Assembly (NCBI RefSeq): GCF_019444005.1
Contig: NZ_CP049304.1
Location: 310,001-374,000 of the forward strand
From: Liquorilactobacillus nagelii DSM 13675
GTDB lineage: Bacteria > Bacillota > Bacilli > Lactobacillales > Lactobacillaceae
Reading direction: 5' to 3'
Length of the DNA stretch: 64,000 bases
The first letter of the stretch is position 1. Each line of letters opens with the position of its first letter. The notes below the pieces were generated by a model that saw only the letters and a list, made by a program, of their open reading frames with translations, was not told the origin of the DNA and made no database searches. Both the position numbers and the translations under genes were made by a program. Shown here in pieces: positions 56,108 to 64,000 of the stretch.

Positions 56108-56308
56108 ATGCCAAAACAAAAAACACATCGCGCATCAGTTAAACGCTTTAAGCGGACAGGAAATGGTGGTTTGAAGCGTTCGAATGCTTTTACTAGCCAT
56201 CGTTTCCACGGAAAAACTAAGAAACAGCGCCGTCAATTGCGCAAAGCATCAATGGTTTCCAGTTCAGATATGAAGCGAATCAAACAGATGCTGTCACAGG
56301 TTAAATAG
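56108..56308 (+). CDS. rpmI: 50S ribosomal protein L35
   Basis: A 66-residue, highly basic protein. [24 protein letters not shown] and the C-terminal [17 protein letters not shown] match L35. AGGAGGAAG precedes the ATG. It is the second gene of the infC-rpmI-rplT operon. Confidence 0.97.
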   Translation: MPKQKTHRASVKRFKRTGNGGLKRSNAFTSHRFHGKTKKQRRQLRKASMVSSSDMKRIKQMLSQVK

Positions 56309-56382
56309 ATTTATAAATCGGCAGCAGTCGCTGTCTGTAAGTTGCTCGAGTTTGGTCGAGCAAAATTAAGGGAGGAATTATT

Positions 56383-56742
56383 ATGCCACGTGTTAAGGGC
56401 GGTACAGTTACGCGTCAGCGTCGTAAAAAAATTATTAAATTAGCTAAAGGATATCGCGGTTCAAAGCGCGTTCTTTTCAAATCAGCTAAAGAACAAGTAT
56501 TAAAATCATATCAATATGCATTTCGTGATCGTCGTAAGAATAAGACTAACTTCCGCAAATTGTGGATTGCACGGATTAATGCAGCAGCACGAATGAATGA
56601 TATCAGTTACAGCCAATTAATGCATGGTTTGAAATTAGCTGAAATTGAAGTTAACCGTAAAATGCTTGCTGATTTAGCTGTTACTGATGAAACTGGCTTT
56701 ACAGCATTAGTTGCTGAAGCAAAGAAAGCATTAGCTAAGTAA
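56383..56742 (+). CDS. rplT: 50S ribosomal protein L20
   Basis: A 119-residue basic protein that binds 23S rRNA early in assembly and represses its own operon through the leader upstream of inf[28 protein letters not shown] and [25 protein letters not shown] are diagnostic. GGAGG precedes the ATG. A terminator follows. Confidence 0.98.
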   Translation: MPRVKGGTVTRQRRKKIIKLAKGYRGSKRVLFKSAKEQVLKSYQYAFRDRRKNKTNFRKLWIARINAAARMNDISYSQLMHGLKLAEIEVNRKMLADLAVTDETGFTALVAEAKKALAK

Positions 56743-56764
56743 GCAATTTAATCAAGATATTTTT

Positions 56765-56810
56765 AAAGGCCGGGACAAAACAATGGTTTTGATCCAGGCC
56801 TTTAGTTTTA
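56765..56810 (+). terminator. Rho-independent terminator of rplT
   Basis: AAAGGCC pairs with GGCCTTT, with an inner ACAAAAC/GTTTTG stem, followed by TAGTTTTAATT. Confidence 0.8.
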
Positions 56811-56912
56811 ATTAAAATTAAGACCGAAATTTCTTAATTTTAATTGGGTAGCTGAATGCCCTAAAATATTAAAGATATCATGGAATTATCGCAACTGCCC
56901 ACCGTTAAGTAG

Positions 56913-57005
56913 TGTAATTGGATGTGTCCCCAATGTGATGCTTATCATATTGGCAACTATAATGTAGCTAGGAACATTTTGGTTAAAGTGATAGTTTCGT
57001 GGTAA
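56913..57005 (+). pseudogene. Remnant of an IS200/IS605-type TnpB (zinc-ribbon end)
   Basis: One frame reads CNWMCPQCDAYHIGNYNVAR then NILVKV and a stop. It recalls the C-terminal zinc ribbon of TnpB (WxCPxC, HDRDxNAAxNIL) with HDRD decayed to HIGN. A stop codon lies just before it and no RuvC domain or upstream coding part remains. DNA downstream to about 57165 (ending ...GTCGGGAGTGGTTGAC) looks like an IS605-type right end. The 56811-57192 stretch holds no intact gene. Confidence 0.5.
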
Positions 57006-57192
57006 ATATTCAGTCCGTCGGGTAATCTGCGGACTCTAAAGGCTTTGGTAATTAGCACGTCAGACCTGTTTAGAGGCAATTGCTGTATCTAAGCAAATTG
57101 TGGTCGTTGCACCATTAGATGCAGTTTCCACAAGCTTTTGACTTTAGTCGGGAGTGGTTGACTGGTTATACTAACAATTAAGTTTAACTATT

Positions 57193-57222
57193 TTGCTTAT
57201 TATGATGTTTTCGGCCTATAAT
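57193..57222 (+). promoter_or_regulatory. Promoter of the yqeG-tmcAL cluster
   Basis: TTGCTT, an 18-nt spacer and a perfect TATAAT at 57217-57222. Confidence 0.55.
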
Positions 57223-57252
57223 AAAAGGCAAAAGAAAATAGGAGTGTCATGC

Positions 57253-57789
57253 ATGTTTACATGGTTAAAACCAACCTGGATGTTAGAATCAATTTTTGAT
57301 TTGACACCAGAAGATTTAAAGTCCCAAGGAATTAAAGTTGTTCTGACAGACCTTGACAATACTTTGATTGCTTGGAATCAGCCCTCAGGATCTTCACGAC
57401 TGACAACTTGGCTGAAGCAGATGGAAAGTGCTGCAATTCCGGTAATCATTGTTTCGAATAATAGTCGTGCAAGAATTGAATCGTTTGCAGCACCATTGAA
57501 CTTACCTTTTGTTGCTCGAGCAATGAAGCCATTAGGAGTAGGAGTTAAGCGGGCAATGAAAGTTGCCGGTATTAATAATCAAGAAGTGGCACTGATAGGT
57601 GATCAACTATTAACGGATGTAATGGCTGCTCATAGTGCTGGTATTCGCAGTATTCTTGTTAAACCTTTGGTCGAATCGGATGCTTGGAATACAAAAATTA
57701 ATCGTTTTTTTGAAAAAATATTAAAGCATTATTTACAGAAGAAAAACTTGTTGTCAAAGAATTGGGGGAAGAAGCTTAATGATCGCTGA
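57253..57789 (+). CDS. yqeG: YqeG-family HAD IIIA-type phosphatase
   Basis: A 178-residue HAD-superfamily protein (phosphatidylglycerophosphatase-like YqeG). Motif I reads LTDLDNTLIAW, motif II VSNNSRAR, and GVKRAMKVAG and LIGDQLLTDVMAAHSAG form motifs III-IV. It is the first gene of the conserved yqe cluster. The ATG at 57253 follows AGGAG; an in-frame extension to 57193 includes the promoter and is rejected. It overlaps yqeH by 11 nt. Confidence 0.92.
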   Translation: MFTWLKPTWMLESIFDLTPEDLKSQGIKVVLTDLDNTLIAWNQPSGSSRLTTWLKQMESAAIPVIIVSNNSRARIESFAAPLNLPFVARAMKPLGVGVKRAMKVAGINNQEVALIGDQLLTDVMAAHSAGIRSILVKPLVESDAWNTKINRFFEKILKHYLQKKNLLSKNWGKKLNDR

Positions 57790-58897
57790 AATACCATATT
57801 GCATCGGTTGTGGAGTTAAGCTGCAGACAACAGCCCCGCAGGAGTTGGGGTTTGTTCCAGCAAGTGTTTTAGAAAAAGAAATGAGTTCTCAAAACCATGA
57901 ACTTTACTGCCAAAGATGTTTTCGGCTGCGGCATTATAATGAAATGCTGCCGGTCTCTTTAACTAATGATGATTTTTTACGAATTTTAACAAAGGTTGGT
58001 CAACAAAAATCCCTAGTTGTTAATGTGGTTGATATTTTTGATTTTAATGGTTCAGTCTTAGCATCGTTACCACGTTTTGTGGGAGATAACCCAATTATTT
58101 TAGTGGGAAATAAGGTTGATCTTTTACCGAAGTCGTTAAAAAAAACAAAAATAAAAGAGTGGTTGCGTCAGCGGGCTTATGAAATTGGTTTGCATCCGGT
58201 GGCTGTTGTTTTGATTAGCGCCGCCAAAAATTTAGGAATTGATGATTTGTTGACCGAAATTAGTGATTTTCGCCAGGATAATGATGTGTGTGTTGTTGGA
58301 GTTACTAATGTTGGTAAATCTACGTTAATCAATCGTTTAGTAGCTCGTTCGGGAGGAAATGACAATCTATTAACTGTTTCGCGTTTTCCAGGGACGACAT
58401 TAGATATTATTAAACTTCCGTTAGATGATGGCGGAAATTTGTGGGACACACCAGGCATTGTTCAGGCTAAGCAATTGACCAATAGATTGAGCCCTAAAGA
58501 ATTGAAGTATGTACAGCCAACTCGTGAATTAAAACCTAAAACTTATCAATTAAATACAGAACAGACATTGTTTTTAGGTGGCTTAGCACGATTTGATTAT
58601 TTAAATGGACAAAGCAAATCAATTGTAGTTTATTTAAGCAATCGTTTATTAATTCATCGAACTAAAACAATTAATGCGGATCAATTTTTTAAGCGACATT
58701 TGGGGGAATTATTGCAGCCGCCGTTTAAACAAAATGCAGCCACTTTTGCAGAACCTAAACGTCATGTCTTTAAAACAACTCAAAAGAGTGATGTGGTTTT
58801 AGCAGGTTTAGGATGGATTACGATACCTGCAAATGCAACAGTTGCAGTTTGGACAGCTGCAGGAGTAGGCGTTTCAATTAGGAAGGCAATGATTTAA
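57779..58897 (+). CDS. yqeH: Ribosome-biogenesis GTPase YqeH
   Basis: A 372-residue circularly permuted GTPase that helps 30S subunit maturation. An N-terminal zinc finger (CIGC ... CQRC) precedes G4 (VGNKVDLLP), G5 (LISAAK), G1 (GVTNVGKSTLINRL), G2/G3 (TTLDIIK, LWDTPGI) in the permuted order. The C-terminal domain is RNA-binding-like. The ATG overlaps yqeG, with GGGGGAAGAAG upstream. Confidence 0.95.
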   Translation: MIAEIPYCIGCGVKLQTTAPQELGFVPASVLEKEMSSQNHELYCQRCFRLRHYNEMLPVSLTNDDFLRILTKVGQQKSLVVNVVDIFDFNGSVLASLPRFVGDNPIILVGNKVDLLPKSLKKTKIKEWLRQRAYEIGLHPVAVVLISAAKNLGIDDLLTEISDFRQDNDVCVVGVTNVGKSTLINRLVARSGGNDNLLTVSRFPGTTLDIIKLPLDDGGNLWDTPGIVQAKQLTNRLSPKELKYVQPTRELKPKTYQLNTEQTLFLGGLARFDYLNGQSKSIVVYLSNRLLIHRTKTINADQFFKRHLGELLQPPFKQNAATFAEPKRHVFKTTQKSDVVLAGLGWITIPANATVAVWTAAGVGVSIRKAMI

Positions 58898-58898
58898 A

Positions 58899-59234
58899 AT
58901 GAATTCAGATAAATTAAATAATAAACAAAAAAAGTGGTTAAAATCACAAGCACATTCAATGCGTCCAGTGGTACAAATTGGCAAAGAAGGATTTTCTGCG
59001 CAATGGCTGCAACAATTAGAGTTGGTAATTGAAAAACGTGAATTGTTGAAGATTAACATTTTAGCTAATGCTGCTGTTGATGAGCAAGAAACTAAGGAAT
59101 TTTTGGAAAGCAATTCACATATTCAGGTGATTCAGATTTTGGGCCACGTGCTAACAGTATACTGTCCCGCTAAAAAAATTGTTAATCGCAATTTTTCTTC
59201 CCAGTTAGATCAATTGGTATCAAATAAGGGGTGA
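58899..59234 (+). CDS. yhbY: YhbY-family RNA-binding (CRM domain) protein
   Basis: A 111-residue CRM-domain protein associated with ribosome assembly. LNNKQKKWLKSQAHSMRPVVQIGKEGFSAQWLQQLELVIEKRELLKI shows the family GxxG-like region and basic helices. The gene starts one base after the yqeH stop codon. In Bacillus aroE lies between yqeH and yhbY (yqeI); here it does not. Confidence 0.94.
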   Translation: MNSDKLNNKQKKWLKSQAHSMRPVVQIGKEGFSAQWLQQLELVIEKRELLKINILANAAVDEQETKEFLESNSHIQVIQILGHVLTVYCPAKKIVNRNFSSQLDQLVSNKG

Positions 59235-59239
59235 GATGA

Positions 59240-59881
59240 TTGCCAGTGGTTACTTTTCAGCAACCGATTGTTAAACCGGTTTTGCAAGCTGAGTCAATTA
59301 TTAAGAAAAAAAGAATTGGAATTTTGGGCGGAACTTTTAATCCGCCACATATTGGTCATTTGATTATTGCTGAACAAGTTTATGAGCAACTGGGACTGGA
59401 GAAAATTTTATTTATGCCGGATGCTAATCCGCCACATGTTGATCATAAAGAAGCAATCGCTGCCCAACATCGTCAAAAAATGGTAAAAGCAAGTATTAAG
59501 GATAATCCGCATTTTGAATTAGAAGATTGTGAATTAAAACGTGGTGGAGTTAGTTATACATTTGATACAATCAAACAATTACTGGCAAAGCATCCAGAAT
59601 ATGAGATTTATTTTATTATTGGCGGCGATATGGTAGCGTACTTACCGAAATGGCATCGAATTGATGAATTAGTCAAATTAGTGCATTTTGTTGGAGTTAA
59701 ACGTGTTGGATTTCCATTAGAAAGTAAGTATCCAATTATGTGGGTTGATATTCCTTTGATTCAAATCAGTTCAACTGGTGTTAGGCAAAGGGTAGCTCAT
59801 AATCAATCGATTCGTTACCTAGTACCAAGTGCTGTTCAGCAATATATTCAAAAAGAAGGGCTTTATCGTGAAAAAAATTGA
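59240..59881 (+). CDS. nadD: Nicotinate-nucleotide adenylyltransferase
   Basis: A 213-residue NAD synthesis enzyme. IGILGGTFNPPHIGHLIIAEQV carries the HxGH nucleotidyltransferase motif and QISSTGVRQRV is the C-terminal ISSTxIR counterpart. A roughly 25-residue N-terminal extension is usual in lactobacilli. It starts with TTG after GGGGTGAG. The next gene, yqeK, starts inside its 3' end. Confidence 0.95.
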   Translation: MPVVTFQQPIVKPVLQAESIIKKKRIGILGGTFNPPHIGHLIIAEQVYEQLGLEKILFMPDANPPHVDHKEAIAAQHRQKMVKASIKDNPHFELEDCELKRGGVSYTFDTIKQLLAKHPEYEIYFIIGGDMVAYLPKWHRIDELVKLVHFVGVKRVGFPLESKYPIMWVDIPLIQISSTGVRQRVAHNQSIRYLVPSAVQQYIQKEGLYREKN

Positions 59882-60464
59882 TTATCGCCAGCATTATTTT
59901 CCAGGTTCGCGTCAAGAACTGCTGCAAGCAGTAAAAAAGAGTGTTAAGGCTAAGCGCTATCAACATATTTTAGGAGTAGAGCAGACAGCACTTAAATTAG
60001 CAGCAGTTAATGGTGTTGATCTAGAACAAGCCAGCGTTGCAGCTTTAGTGCATGATTACACTAAAAATCGTTCAGATGATGAATTTAAACAAGCAATAAA
60101 AAAATATCAATTGGATGATGATTTATTAAATTGGAGTAATTTTATTTGGCATGGTGTTGTTGGAGCTGAGATAATTAAAACTGAGCTAAAGATTACTGAT
60201 CAAGTTATTTTAAATGCAGTGCGGAGACACACGGTGGGAGCTAAAATCATGACACCATTGGACAAGGTAATTTATGTGGCAGATTTTATTGAACCCGGGC
60301 GTGATTTCCCTGATGTTGAAGTAGCTCGAGCCGTAGCTAAGGGCAGTTTAGATCAAGCAGTTGCCTTTGAAACCAAACATACATTAACCTATCTAATAAA
60401 CGGCAGCCAAACTATTTATCCAGGAGCTATGGCCGCTTATAATCAATGGGTTGTAAAAAAATAA
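59868..60464 (+). CDS. yqeK: YqeK HD-domain Ap4A hydrolase (symmetrical)
   Basis: A 198-residue HD-superfamily protein. Recent work assigns YqeK as a symmetrical diadenosine-tetraphosphatase. The metal ligands are seen in RYQHILGVEQTA, LVHDYTKNRS (HD), WHGVVGAEII and RRHTVGAKIM, with DKVIYVADFIEPGRDFP after them. The start is the GTG at 59868, eight bases after AGAAGGG and overlapping nadD. Confidence 0.93.
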   Translation: MKKIDYRQHYFPGSRQELLQAVKKSVKAKRYQHILGVEQTALKLAAVNGVDLEQASVAALVHDYTKNRSDDEFKQAIKKYQLDDDLLNWSNFIWHGVVGAEIIKTELKITDQVILNAVRRHTVGAKIMTPLDKVIYVADFIEPGRDFPDVEVARAVAKGSLDQAVAFETKHTLTYLINGSQTIYPGAMAAYNQWVVKK

Positions 60465-60482
60465 AGGAGTTGAATCATAAAT

Positions 60483-60836
60483 TTGGAAAATTTGAAATTA
60501 TTGCAGACAATAGTTGCTGCAGCTGATGATAAACATGCTGAGGATTTAGTGATTTTAGATGTTGAGCAATTGACAACAGTCGCTGATCAATTTGTAATTA
60601 TGCAAGCAGATAGTCAACGACAAATCCAAGCAATTGCTGAGGCGATTGAAGAAAAAGTAACAGCAGCTGATTTTCCGATTAGCCAAATTGACGGGAAAAG
60701 TAGTAAAAGTTGGATTTTGATTGATTTAGGGACAGTTATTGTGCATATTTTTCAGACAGAAACTCGTAAGTTTTATAATCTGGAAAAGCTCTGGTCACAA
60801 GCACCACAAATTGATTTAACACAGTTGACCAAATAG
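60483..60836 (+). CDS. rsfS: Ribosomal silencing factor RsfS
   Basis: A 117-residue Iojap/RsfS protein that binds L14 and blocks subunit joining when nutrients are low. VADQFVIMQADSQRQIQAIAEAIEEKV and IDGKSSKSWILIDLGTVIVHIFQ, then FYNLEKLW, are the conserved parts. It starts with TTG; AAAGGAG lies 11 bases upstream. In Bacillus the methyltransferase yqeM follows; here it is absent. Confidence 0.95.
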   Translation: MENLKLLQTIVAAADDKHAEDLVILDVEQLTTVADQFVIMQADSQRQIQAIAEAIEEKVTAADFPISQIDGKSSKSWILIDLGTVIVHIFQTETRKFYNLEKLWSQAPQIDLTQLTK

Positions 60837-60857
60837 TTTATTAGTGGGTGACAAAAA

Positions 60858-62012
60858 ATGACAGTTGTGGGAATTATAGCTGAATATAATCCTTTTCATA
60901 ATGGTCATCTCTATCAATTACGGGAAATTCGCCGTCACTTTCCGAATGCAGTGATTGTTGTTGTTATGAGTGGCAATTTTCTGGAAAGAGGAGAACCGGC
61001 TTGTGTTGACAAGTGGACTCGAGCAAAACAGGCATTAGTTGCTGGAGTTAACTTGGTAATTGAGTTACCAGTTACCTACTGTGTCCAACCAGCTGATCGT
61101 TTTGCTGAAGGGGCAATTAAACTTTTGCAAGAATTACAAATAGATTACTTGGCTTTTGGTGCTGAACATGCAAGTTACGACTTTTTAGCAATGGCTCGAA
61201 AGGTCCAGCATGTGCATGGGGATTTTAGTCGTTTCAATGAGTCGTATGCTGCTGCATATCAACGAGCAGTTACAGGAAAATTGGGATATTCAGTTGAGCA
61301 ACCAAATGATTTATTAGGCTTAGCATACGCTAAAGCAATCTTAATCAATCATGCATCAATTAAATTGTATCCTCTACAGCGAGTAGGTGCAGCTTACCAT
61401 GAGCAAAATTTGCCGGCTAATCAATTCATTGCTAGTGCTTCTTCGATTAGGCGGGCTTGGAAACAAGACACAAAAAAAGTTTTACCATATTTGCCAATCG
61501 GAAGTCAGGCGGTTATTCAAAGAGATCAACCGGTCAGCTGGGAAGATTTCTGGCCGTTACTACGTTATCAGCTAATTGTTACACCACTGGAACAGTTACG
61601 ACAACTTTATGACGTAACAGCTGGGGTTGAGTATCGCATGCAGCAACAATTAGAGTCTTTAATGGCAGTTTCACCTTTGACTTTTGAAACTTGGCTTCAA
61701 AAAGTGAAAACTAAACGTTATACTTATACGCATCTTAGTCGCCTTGCTGTTGTTGTTTTACTGCAATTAACTAATCAAGAAGTTGAACAGCAGCGGCAAA
61801 ATCCCTATTTGCGAGTACTTGGTTTTGATATTGCGGGTCAGAACTTGTTGCATCAGATTAAAAAAACTAGTCGGTGGCCTTTAATTACCAAAATTTCTCA
61901 AAATGAAAAAAAGGGAATTATTAGCAGTGATTATAAAGCTGGTCGAATATATGCAACTGTTTGGCAGCAAGCACAAGATTTAAAAAGATTGCCGATAATT
62001 TTAAATCGTTAA
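60858..62012 (+). CDS. tmcAL: tRNA(Met) cytidine acetate ligase
   Basis: A 384-residue YlbM/TmcAL enzyme that makes N4-acetylcytidine at the wobble base of elongator tRNA-Met from acetate and ATP. The N-terminal nucleotidyltransferase motif is GIIAEYNPFHNGHLYQL (HxGH type), with VVVMSGNFLERGEPACVDKWTRAKQAL, FAEGAIKLL and SASSIRRAW further on. GGGTGA precedes the ATG. It is the last gene of the yqe cluster. Confidence 0.94.
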   Translation: MTVVGIIAEYNPFHNGHLYQLREIRRHFPNAVIVVVMSGNFLERGEPACVDKWTRAKQALVAGVNLVIELPVTYCVQPADRFAEGAIKLLQELQIDYLAFGAEHASYDFLAMARKVQHVHGDFSRFNESYAAAYQRAVTGKLGYSVEQPNDLLGLAYAKAILINHASIKLYPLQRVGAAYHEQNLPANQFIASASSIRRAWKQDTKKVLPYLPIGSQAVIQRDQPVSWEDFWPLLRYQLIVTPLEQLRQLYDVTAGVEYRMQQQLESLMAVSPLTFETWLQKVKTKRYTYTHLSRLAVVVLLQLTNQEVEQQRQNPYLRVLGFDIAGQNLLHQIKKTSRWPLITKISQNEKKGIISSDYKAGRIYATVWQQAQDLKRLPIILNR

Positions 62013-62033
62013 GTAGCTGTCAAGTAAAAACCA

Positions 62034-62062
62034 TTGACATTGCACACGCTGGCCGGTATAAT
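62034..62062 (+). promoter_or_regulatory. Perfect consensus promoter of yceD-rpmF
   Basis: TTGACA (62034-62039), 17 nt, TATAAT (62057-62062): a match at all 12 positions with ideal spacing. Confidence 0.85.
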
Positions 62063-62089
62063 CAAGCTTGTTGTATTGGAGGAATCTTT

Positions 62090-62623
62090 TTGATCAAATG
62101 GACACTTGATGAATTACGCCGTAATTGTACTGAACCGTTGGCGCTGAATGAAACAGTCGATATTTCATCGTTAATTAAAAGTAAAAATGAGAGTATTATC
62201 TCAGTTTCTCCGGCTAAGATTAACGGTTTTTTTGCATTAAATCAATTAGGAGTCTTAGGAAGCTTTAAAATCGAAATTAAGCTGGTTTTACCATCGACTC
62301 GATCGTTACAACCAGTTGCCACTCAGCTGAACTTTGATATCAACGAGTATTATGTTGATCAGCAGACAGAAAATTTAGCCGCGTTCGGCAAGAATGATGT
62401 TGTGATTTTTTTAGCTGATGGTTTGTTGGATTTAAGTGAAATTATCTGTGATAATGTTTTAGCACGGTTGCCACTGAAAGTTTTGACTCCTGCAGAAAAT
62501 GCTGGAAAGGCTGTCTTACCAACTGGTAAAGATTGGCAAGTAGTTGAGGAAGGTCATGCTGCCAGTAATCAAAAAAGCATTGATCCACGGCTAGCAAAAC
62601 TTAAAAACTTTTTTAAAGATTAA
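62090..62623 (+). CDS. yceD: DUF177 (YceD-like) protein
   Basis: A 177-residue protein of the DUF177/YceD family, nearly always next to rpmF and linked to 23S rRNA or L32 metabolism. Seen are WTLDELRRN at the start, ELVLPSTRSL-like VLPSTRSLQPV, DGLLDLSEIICDNVLARLPLKVL and the C-terminal SIDPRLAKLKNFFKD. The cysteines found in plant and some bacterial members are mostly absent. TTG start at 62090, eight bases after GGAGGA; upstream in-frame sequence overlaps the promoter and is rejected. Confidence 0.92.
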   Translation: MIKWTLDELRRNCTEPLALNETVDISSLIKSKNESIISVSPAKINGFFALNQLGVLGSFKIEIKLVLPSTRSLQPVATQLNFDINEYYVDQQTENLAAFGKNDVVIFLADGLLDLSEIICDNVLARLPLKVLTPAENAGKAVLPTGKDWQVVEEGHAASNQKSIDPRLAKLKNFFKD

Positions 62624-62702
62624 GGCAGTCCTAGTTGCAAAAATGAAAAATAACCGGTACAATTTTGTTTGTTGAATATTTATTTTAAAGGAGGTGGCTT
62701 TA

Positions 62703-62879
62703 ATGGCAGTTCCAGCAAGAAAAACTTCTAAGACACGGAAACGTCTCCGTCGTACCCATTATAAGCTTCAAGTACCTGGCTTGAGTGCTTGCCCAAATTG
62801 TGGTGAATTAAGAAAATCACATCGAGTTTGCCCAAGTTGCGGTTATTATGATGGCAAAGAAGTTGTTAAAGTTAAGTAA
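62703..62879 (+). CDS. rpmF: 50S ribosomal protein L32
   Basis: A 58-residue ribosomal protein of the zinc-binding type: [21 protein letters not shown], then CPNC and CPSC pairs (residues about 30-46). The ATG at 62703 follows AAAGGAGGTGG; an ATG nine bases earlier overlaps the site. It is co-transcribed with yceD. Confidence 0.97.
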   Translation: MAVPARKTSKTRKRLRRTHYKLQVPGLSACPNCGELRKSHRVCPSCGYYDGKEVVKVK

Positions 62880-62906
62880 TTGAATTTATTCAATTTGCAA
62901 TGATGG

Positions 62907-62941
62907 GTGTTCTAAGTAAAAGCTTGGAGCGCTTTTTTTTT
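62907..62941 (+). terminator. Rho-independent terminator of rpmF
   Basis: GTGTTCTAAG pairs with CTTGGAGCGC (three G-U pairs), followed by nine T. Confidence 0.8.
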
Positions 62942-63005
62942 GGCTTAATTACTGAGTAGTCATAAAAATTATGATAGAATTTAACTTTGGAAGGTTGGTG
63001 TAGAA

Positions 63006-63590
63006 ATGAAATCACATCAAATAGAATTAGAAATTAGTGCCGTCCGTCCGACACAGTATCCGACAGATCAATTGCCAGAGATTGCTTTTGTTGGCAGATC
63101 AAATGTCGGAAAGTCTTCACTAGTCAACTCACTGACGGGCAGAAAAAGTTTTGCTCGAACATCGAACCAACCAGGTAAAACACAAACATTAAACTTTTAT
63201 ACAATTGATCAAAATTGGCGGATAGTTGATGTTCCTGGATACGGCTACGCAAAGGTTTCCAAAAAACAACGTGCTGAGTGGGGCAGGATGATCGAAACTT
63301 ATTTGACGCAACGAGAAAATTTACGTGGAGTTGTTTCATTGATTGATGGTCGTCATGCACCAATGAGTTTAGATAAACAAATGGTTGAGTTTTTACATTA
63401 TTATCAGTTGCCGGTCTTAGTTGTTGCTACTAAGACCGACAAAGTTCCACGTAATCAGCGAAACAAAATTAGTTCAACTTTTAAGCAACAATTAAAAATT
63501 GAAAATTCCGACGAATTAGTTCTTTATTCGACGATTGAACACTATGGTCAAGAACAAGTCTGGGGTTGGATTAACCAGTTGATTAAATAA
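63006..63590 (+). CDS. engB: Ribosome-biogenesis GTPase EngB (YsxC)
   Basis: A 194-residue GTPase needed for 50S maturation. G1 is GRSNVGKSSLVNSL, G3 DVPGYGYAKV, G4 ATKTDKVPR and G5 is near LYSTIEHYG. The N-terminal SAVRPTQYPTDQLPEIAFVG is typical. GGAAGG lies before the ATG. In many Firmicutes engB follows clpX; that gene is not here. Confidence 0.96.
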   Translation: MKSHQIELEISAVRPTQYPTDQLPEIAFVGRSNVGKSSLVNSLTGRKSFARTSNQPGKTQTLNFYTIDQNWRIVDVPGYGYAKVSKKQRAEWGRMIETYLTQRENLRGVVSLIDGRHAPMSLDKQMVEFLHYYQLPVLVVATKTDKVPRNQRNKISSTFKQQLKIENSDELVLYSTIEHYGQEQVWGWINQLIK

Positions 63591-63608
63591 AGGTAAGGTG
63601 ATTTGAAA

Positions 63609-63908
63609 ATGGAATTTAATGAATATCAGCAAGCTGCTAATCGGACACTTTATGGTAATGAACAGATTCTAACTAATTGTGCTCTTGGATTAGCAGGAGA
63701 GAGTGGCCAATTAATTGATTTAATTAAAAACTATACTTTCAAAGGTAAAGAATTGGATCGCGAAGAGATGATTAAAGAAATGGGAGATGTTTTATGGTAT
63801 TTATCCCAAATTGCTCAATGGGCAGATGTTCCCTTTGAAGATGTGGCAAAAACAAATATTGCCGCTTTAAATAAACGTTATCCGCATGGTTATTCAGCTG
63901 ACAAATAA
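63609..63908 (+). CDS. MazG-like nucleotide pyrophosphohydrolase
   Basis: A 99-residue protein of the MazG / all-alpha NTP pyrophosphatase superfamily, likely a dimeric house-cleaning enzyme. The metal-binding pattern ExxE...ExxD is partly met: GLAGESGQLIDLIK and EEMIKEMGDVLWYLSQIA (E-x2-E-x2-D-like). C-terminal NKRYPHGYS recalls phage-type MazG proteins. ATG 63609 follows AAGGTG; TTG 63603 is an alternative. It is 18 nt downstream of engB and followed by a terminator. Confidence 0.85.
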   Translation: MEFNEYQQAANRTLYGNEQILTNCALGLAGESGQLIDLIKNYTFKGKELDREEMIKEMGDVLWYLSQIAQWADVPFEDVAKTNIAALNKRYPHGYSADK

Positions 63909-63912
63909 AAAG

Positions 63913-63951
63913 GAGAGCTGGCATTAAAAAACGCCAACTCTCTTTTTTTTT
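63913..63951. terminator. Rho-independent terminator after the MazG gene
   Basis: GAGAGCTGGC pairs with GCCAACTCTC (one mismatch), followed by nine T. It may also serve the minus-strand gene that ends just beyond. Confidence 0.85.
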
Positions 63952-63954
63952 AAA

Positions 63955-64000
63955 CTATTTTTTTTTCTTAGCAGTCTCTTTTTGTTCCTTTTCAGGTTTT
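63955..64000 (-). CDS. 3' end of a minus-strand gene (partial)
   Basis: On the minus strand one frame reads KPEKEQKETAKKKK and then TAG, with the rest outside the window. A Lys/Glu-rich tail next to a terminator suggests the end of a convergent gene, but no family can be named. Confidence 0.35.
   Translation of the reverse strand, partial: KPEKEQKETAKKKK

Noticed and set aside
1..64000. CRISPR arrays, prophage, toxin-antitoxin or defence genes
   Set aside because: No regularly spaced repeats, phage structural or defence-type genes could be seen; the window is mostly core housekeeping genes.

Overview
The window is chromosomal DNA of an AT-rich, low-GC Gram-positive bacterium, almost certainly a lactobacillus (Lactobacillaceae, perhaps the Ligilactobacillus/Liquorilactobacillus side, which is a guess). 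The reasons are strong GGAGG ribosome-binding sites with frequent TTG and GTG starts, T-box leaders, an L20 leader, Bacillus-type DnaB/DnaI, YhaM, EcsAB, YlbF, a PrsA lipoprotein, acetate kinase, and gene orders typical of Firmicutes (the yqe cluster; ytmP-trmB-ytpP-ytpR-sftA-murC).

Layout. 1-4.2 kb: nnrD, then a patchy stretch of small proteins, two unlike UspA proteins, a tRNA-Leu and about 600 nt without a gene. 4.4-9.6 kb: an amino-acid permease overlapping an isoleucine 2-epimerase-like PLP enzyme, a DUF925 protein, and ackA. 9.7-22.9 kb: almost the whole de novo purine pathway in two adjacent same-strand units, purEKB and purCSQLFMNHD. Each has a PurBox-like motif just upstream of its -35. 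22.9-26.9 kb: an aminotransferase divergent from a LysR regulator with a perfect 9-bp palindrome between them, a MATE exporter and a DUF2187 protein. 26.9-30.4 kb: tRNA-Gly directly abutting an arginine T-box and argS, then a Crp/Fnr regulator and argR. 30.4-36.0 kb: a bifunctional penicillin-binding protein, YlbF, YhaM, and on the minus strand prsA, a small membrane protein and hit. 36.1-46.0 kb: ecsAB, a YtmP kinase, trmB, a thioredoxin, ytpR, an SftA-type translocase, murC and a Bax1-I protein. 46.1-53.1 kb: polA-mutM-coaE-nrdR-dnaB-dnaI. 53.1-56.8 kb: a threonine T-box and thrS, then the L20 leader and infC-rpmI-rplT. 56.8-57.2 kb: a decayed TnpB remnant. 57.2-62.9 kb: yqeG-yqeH-yhbY-nadD-yqeK-rsfS-tmcAL, yceD-rpmF. 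63.0-64.0 kb: engB, a MazG-like protein and a partial minus-strand gene end.

No CRISPR array, prophage, intact insertion sequence, defence island or secondary-metabolite cluster is visible. The window is mainly core genome, and I found no clearly new multi-gene system. The most notable signals are within familiar genes: a threonyl-tRNA synthetase whose editing-site residues all appear substituted, a tRNA-Gly that seems to share a transcript with the argS T-box, a likely AUA start codon on infC, an ArgR with an altered arginine-binding motif, and a PurF missing one iron-sulfur cysteine.
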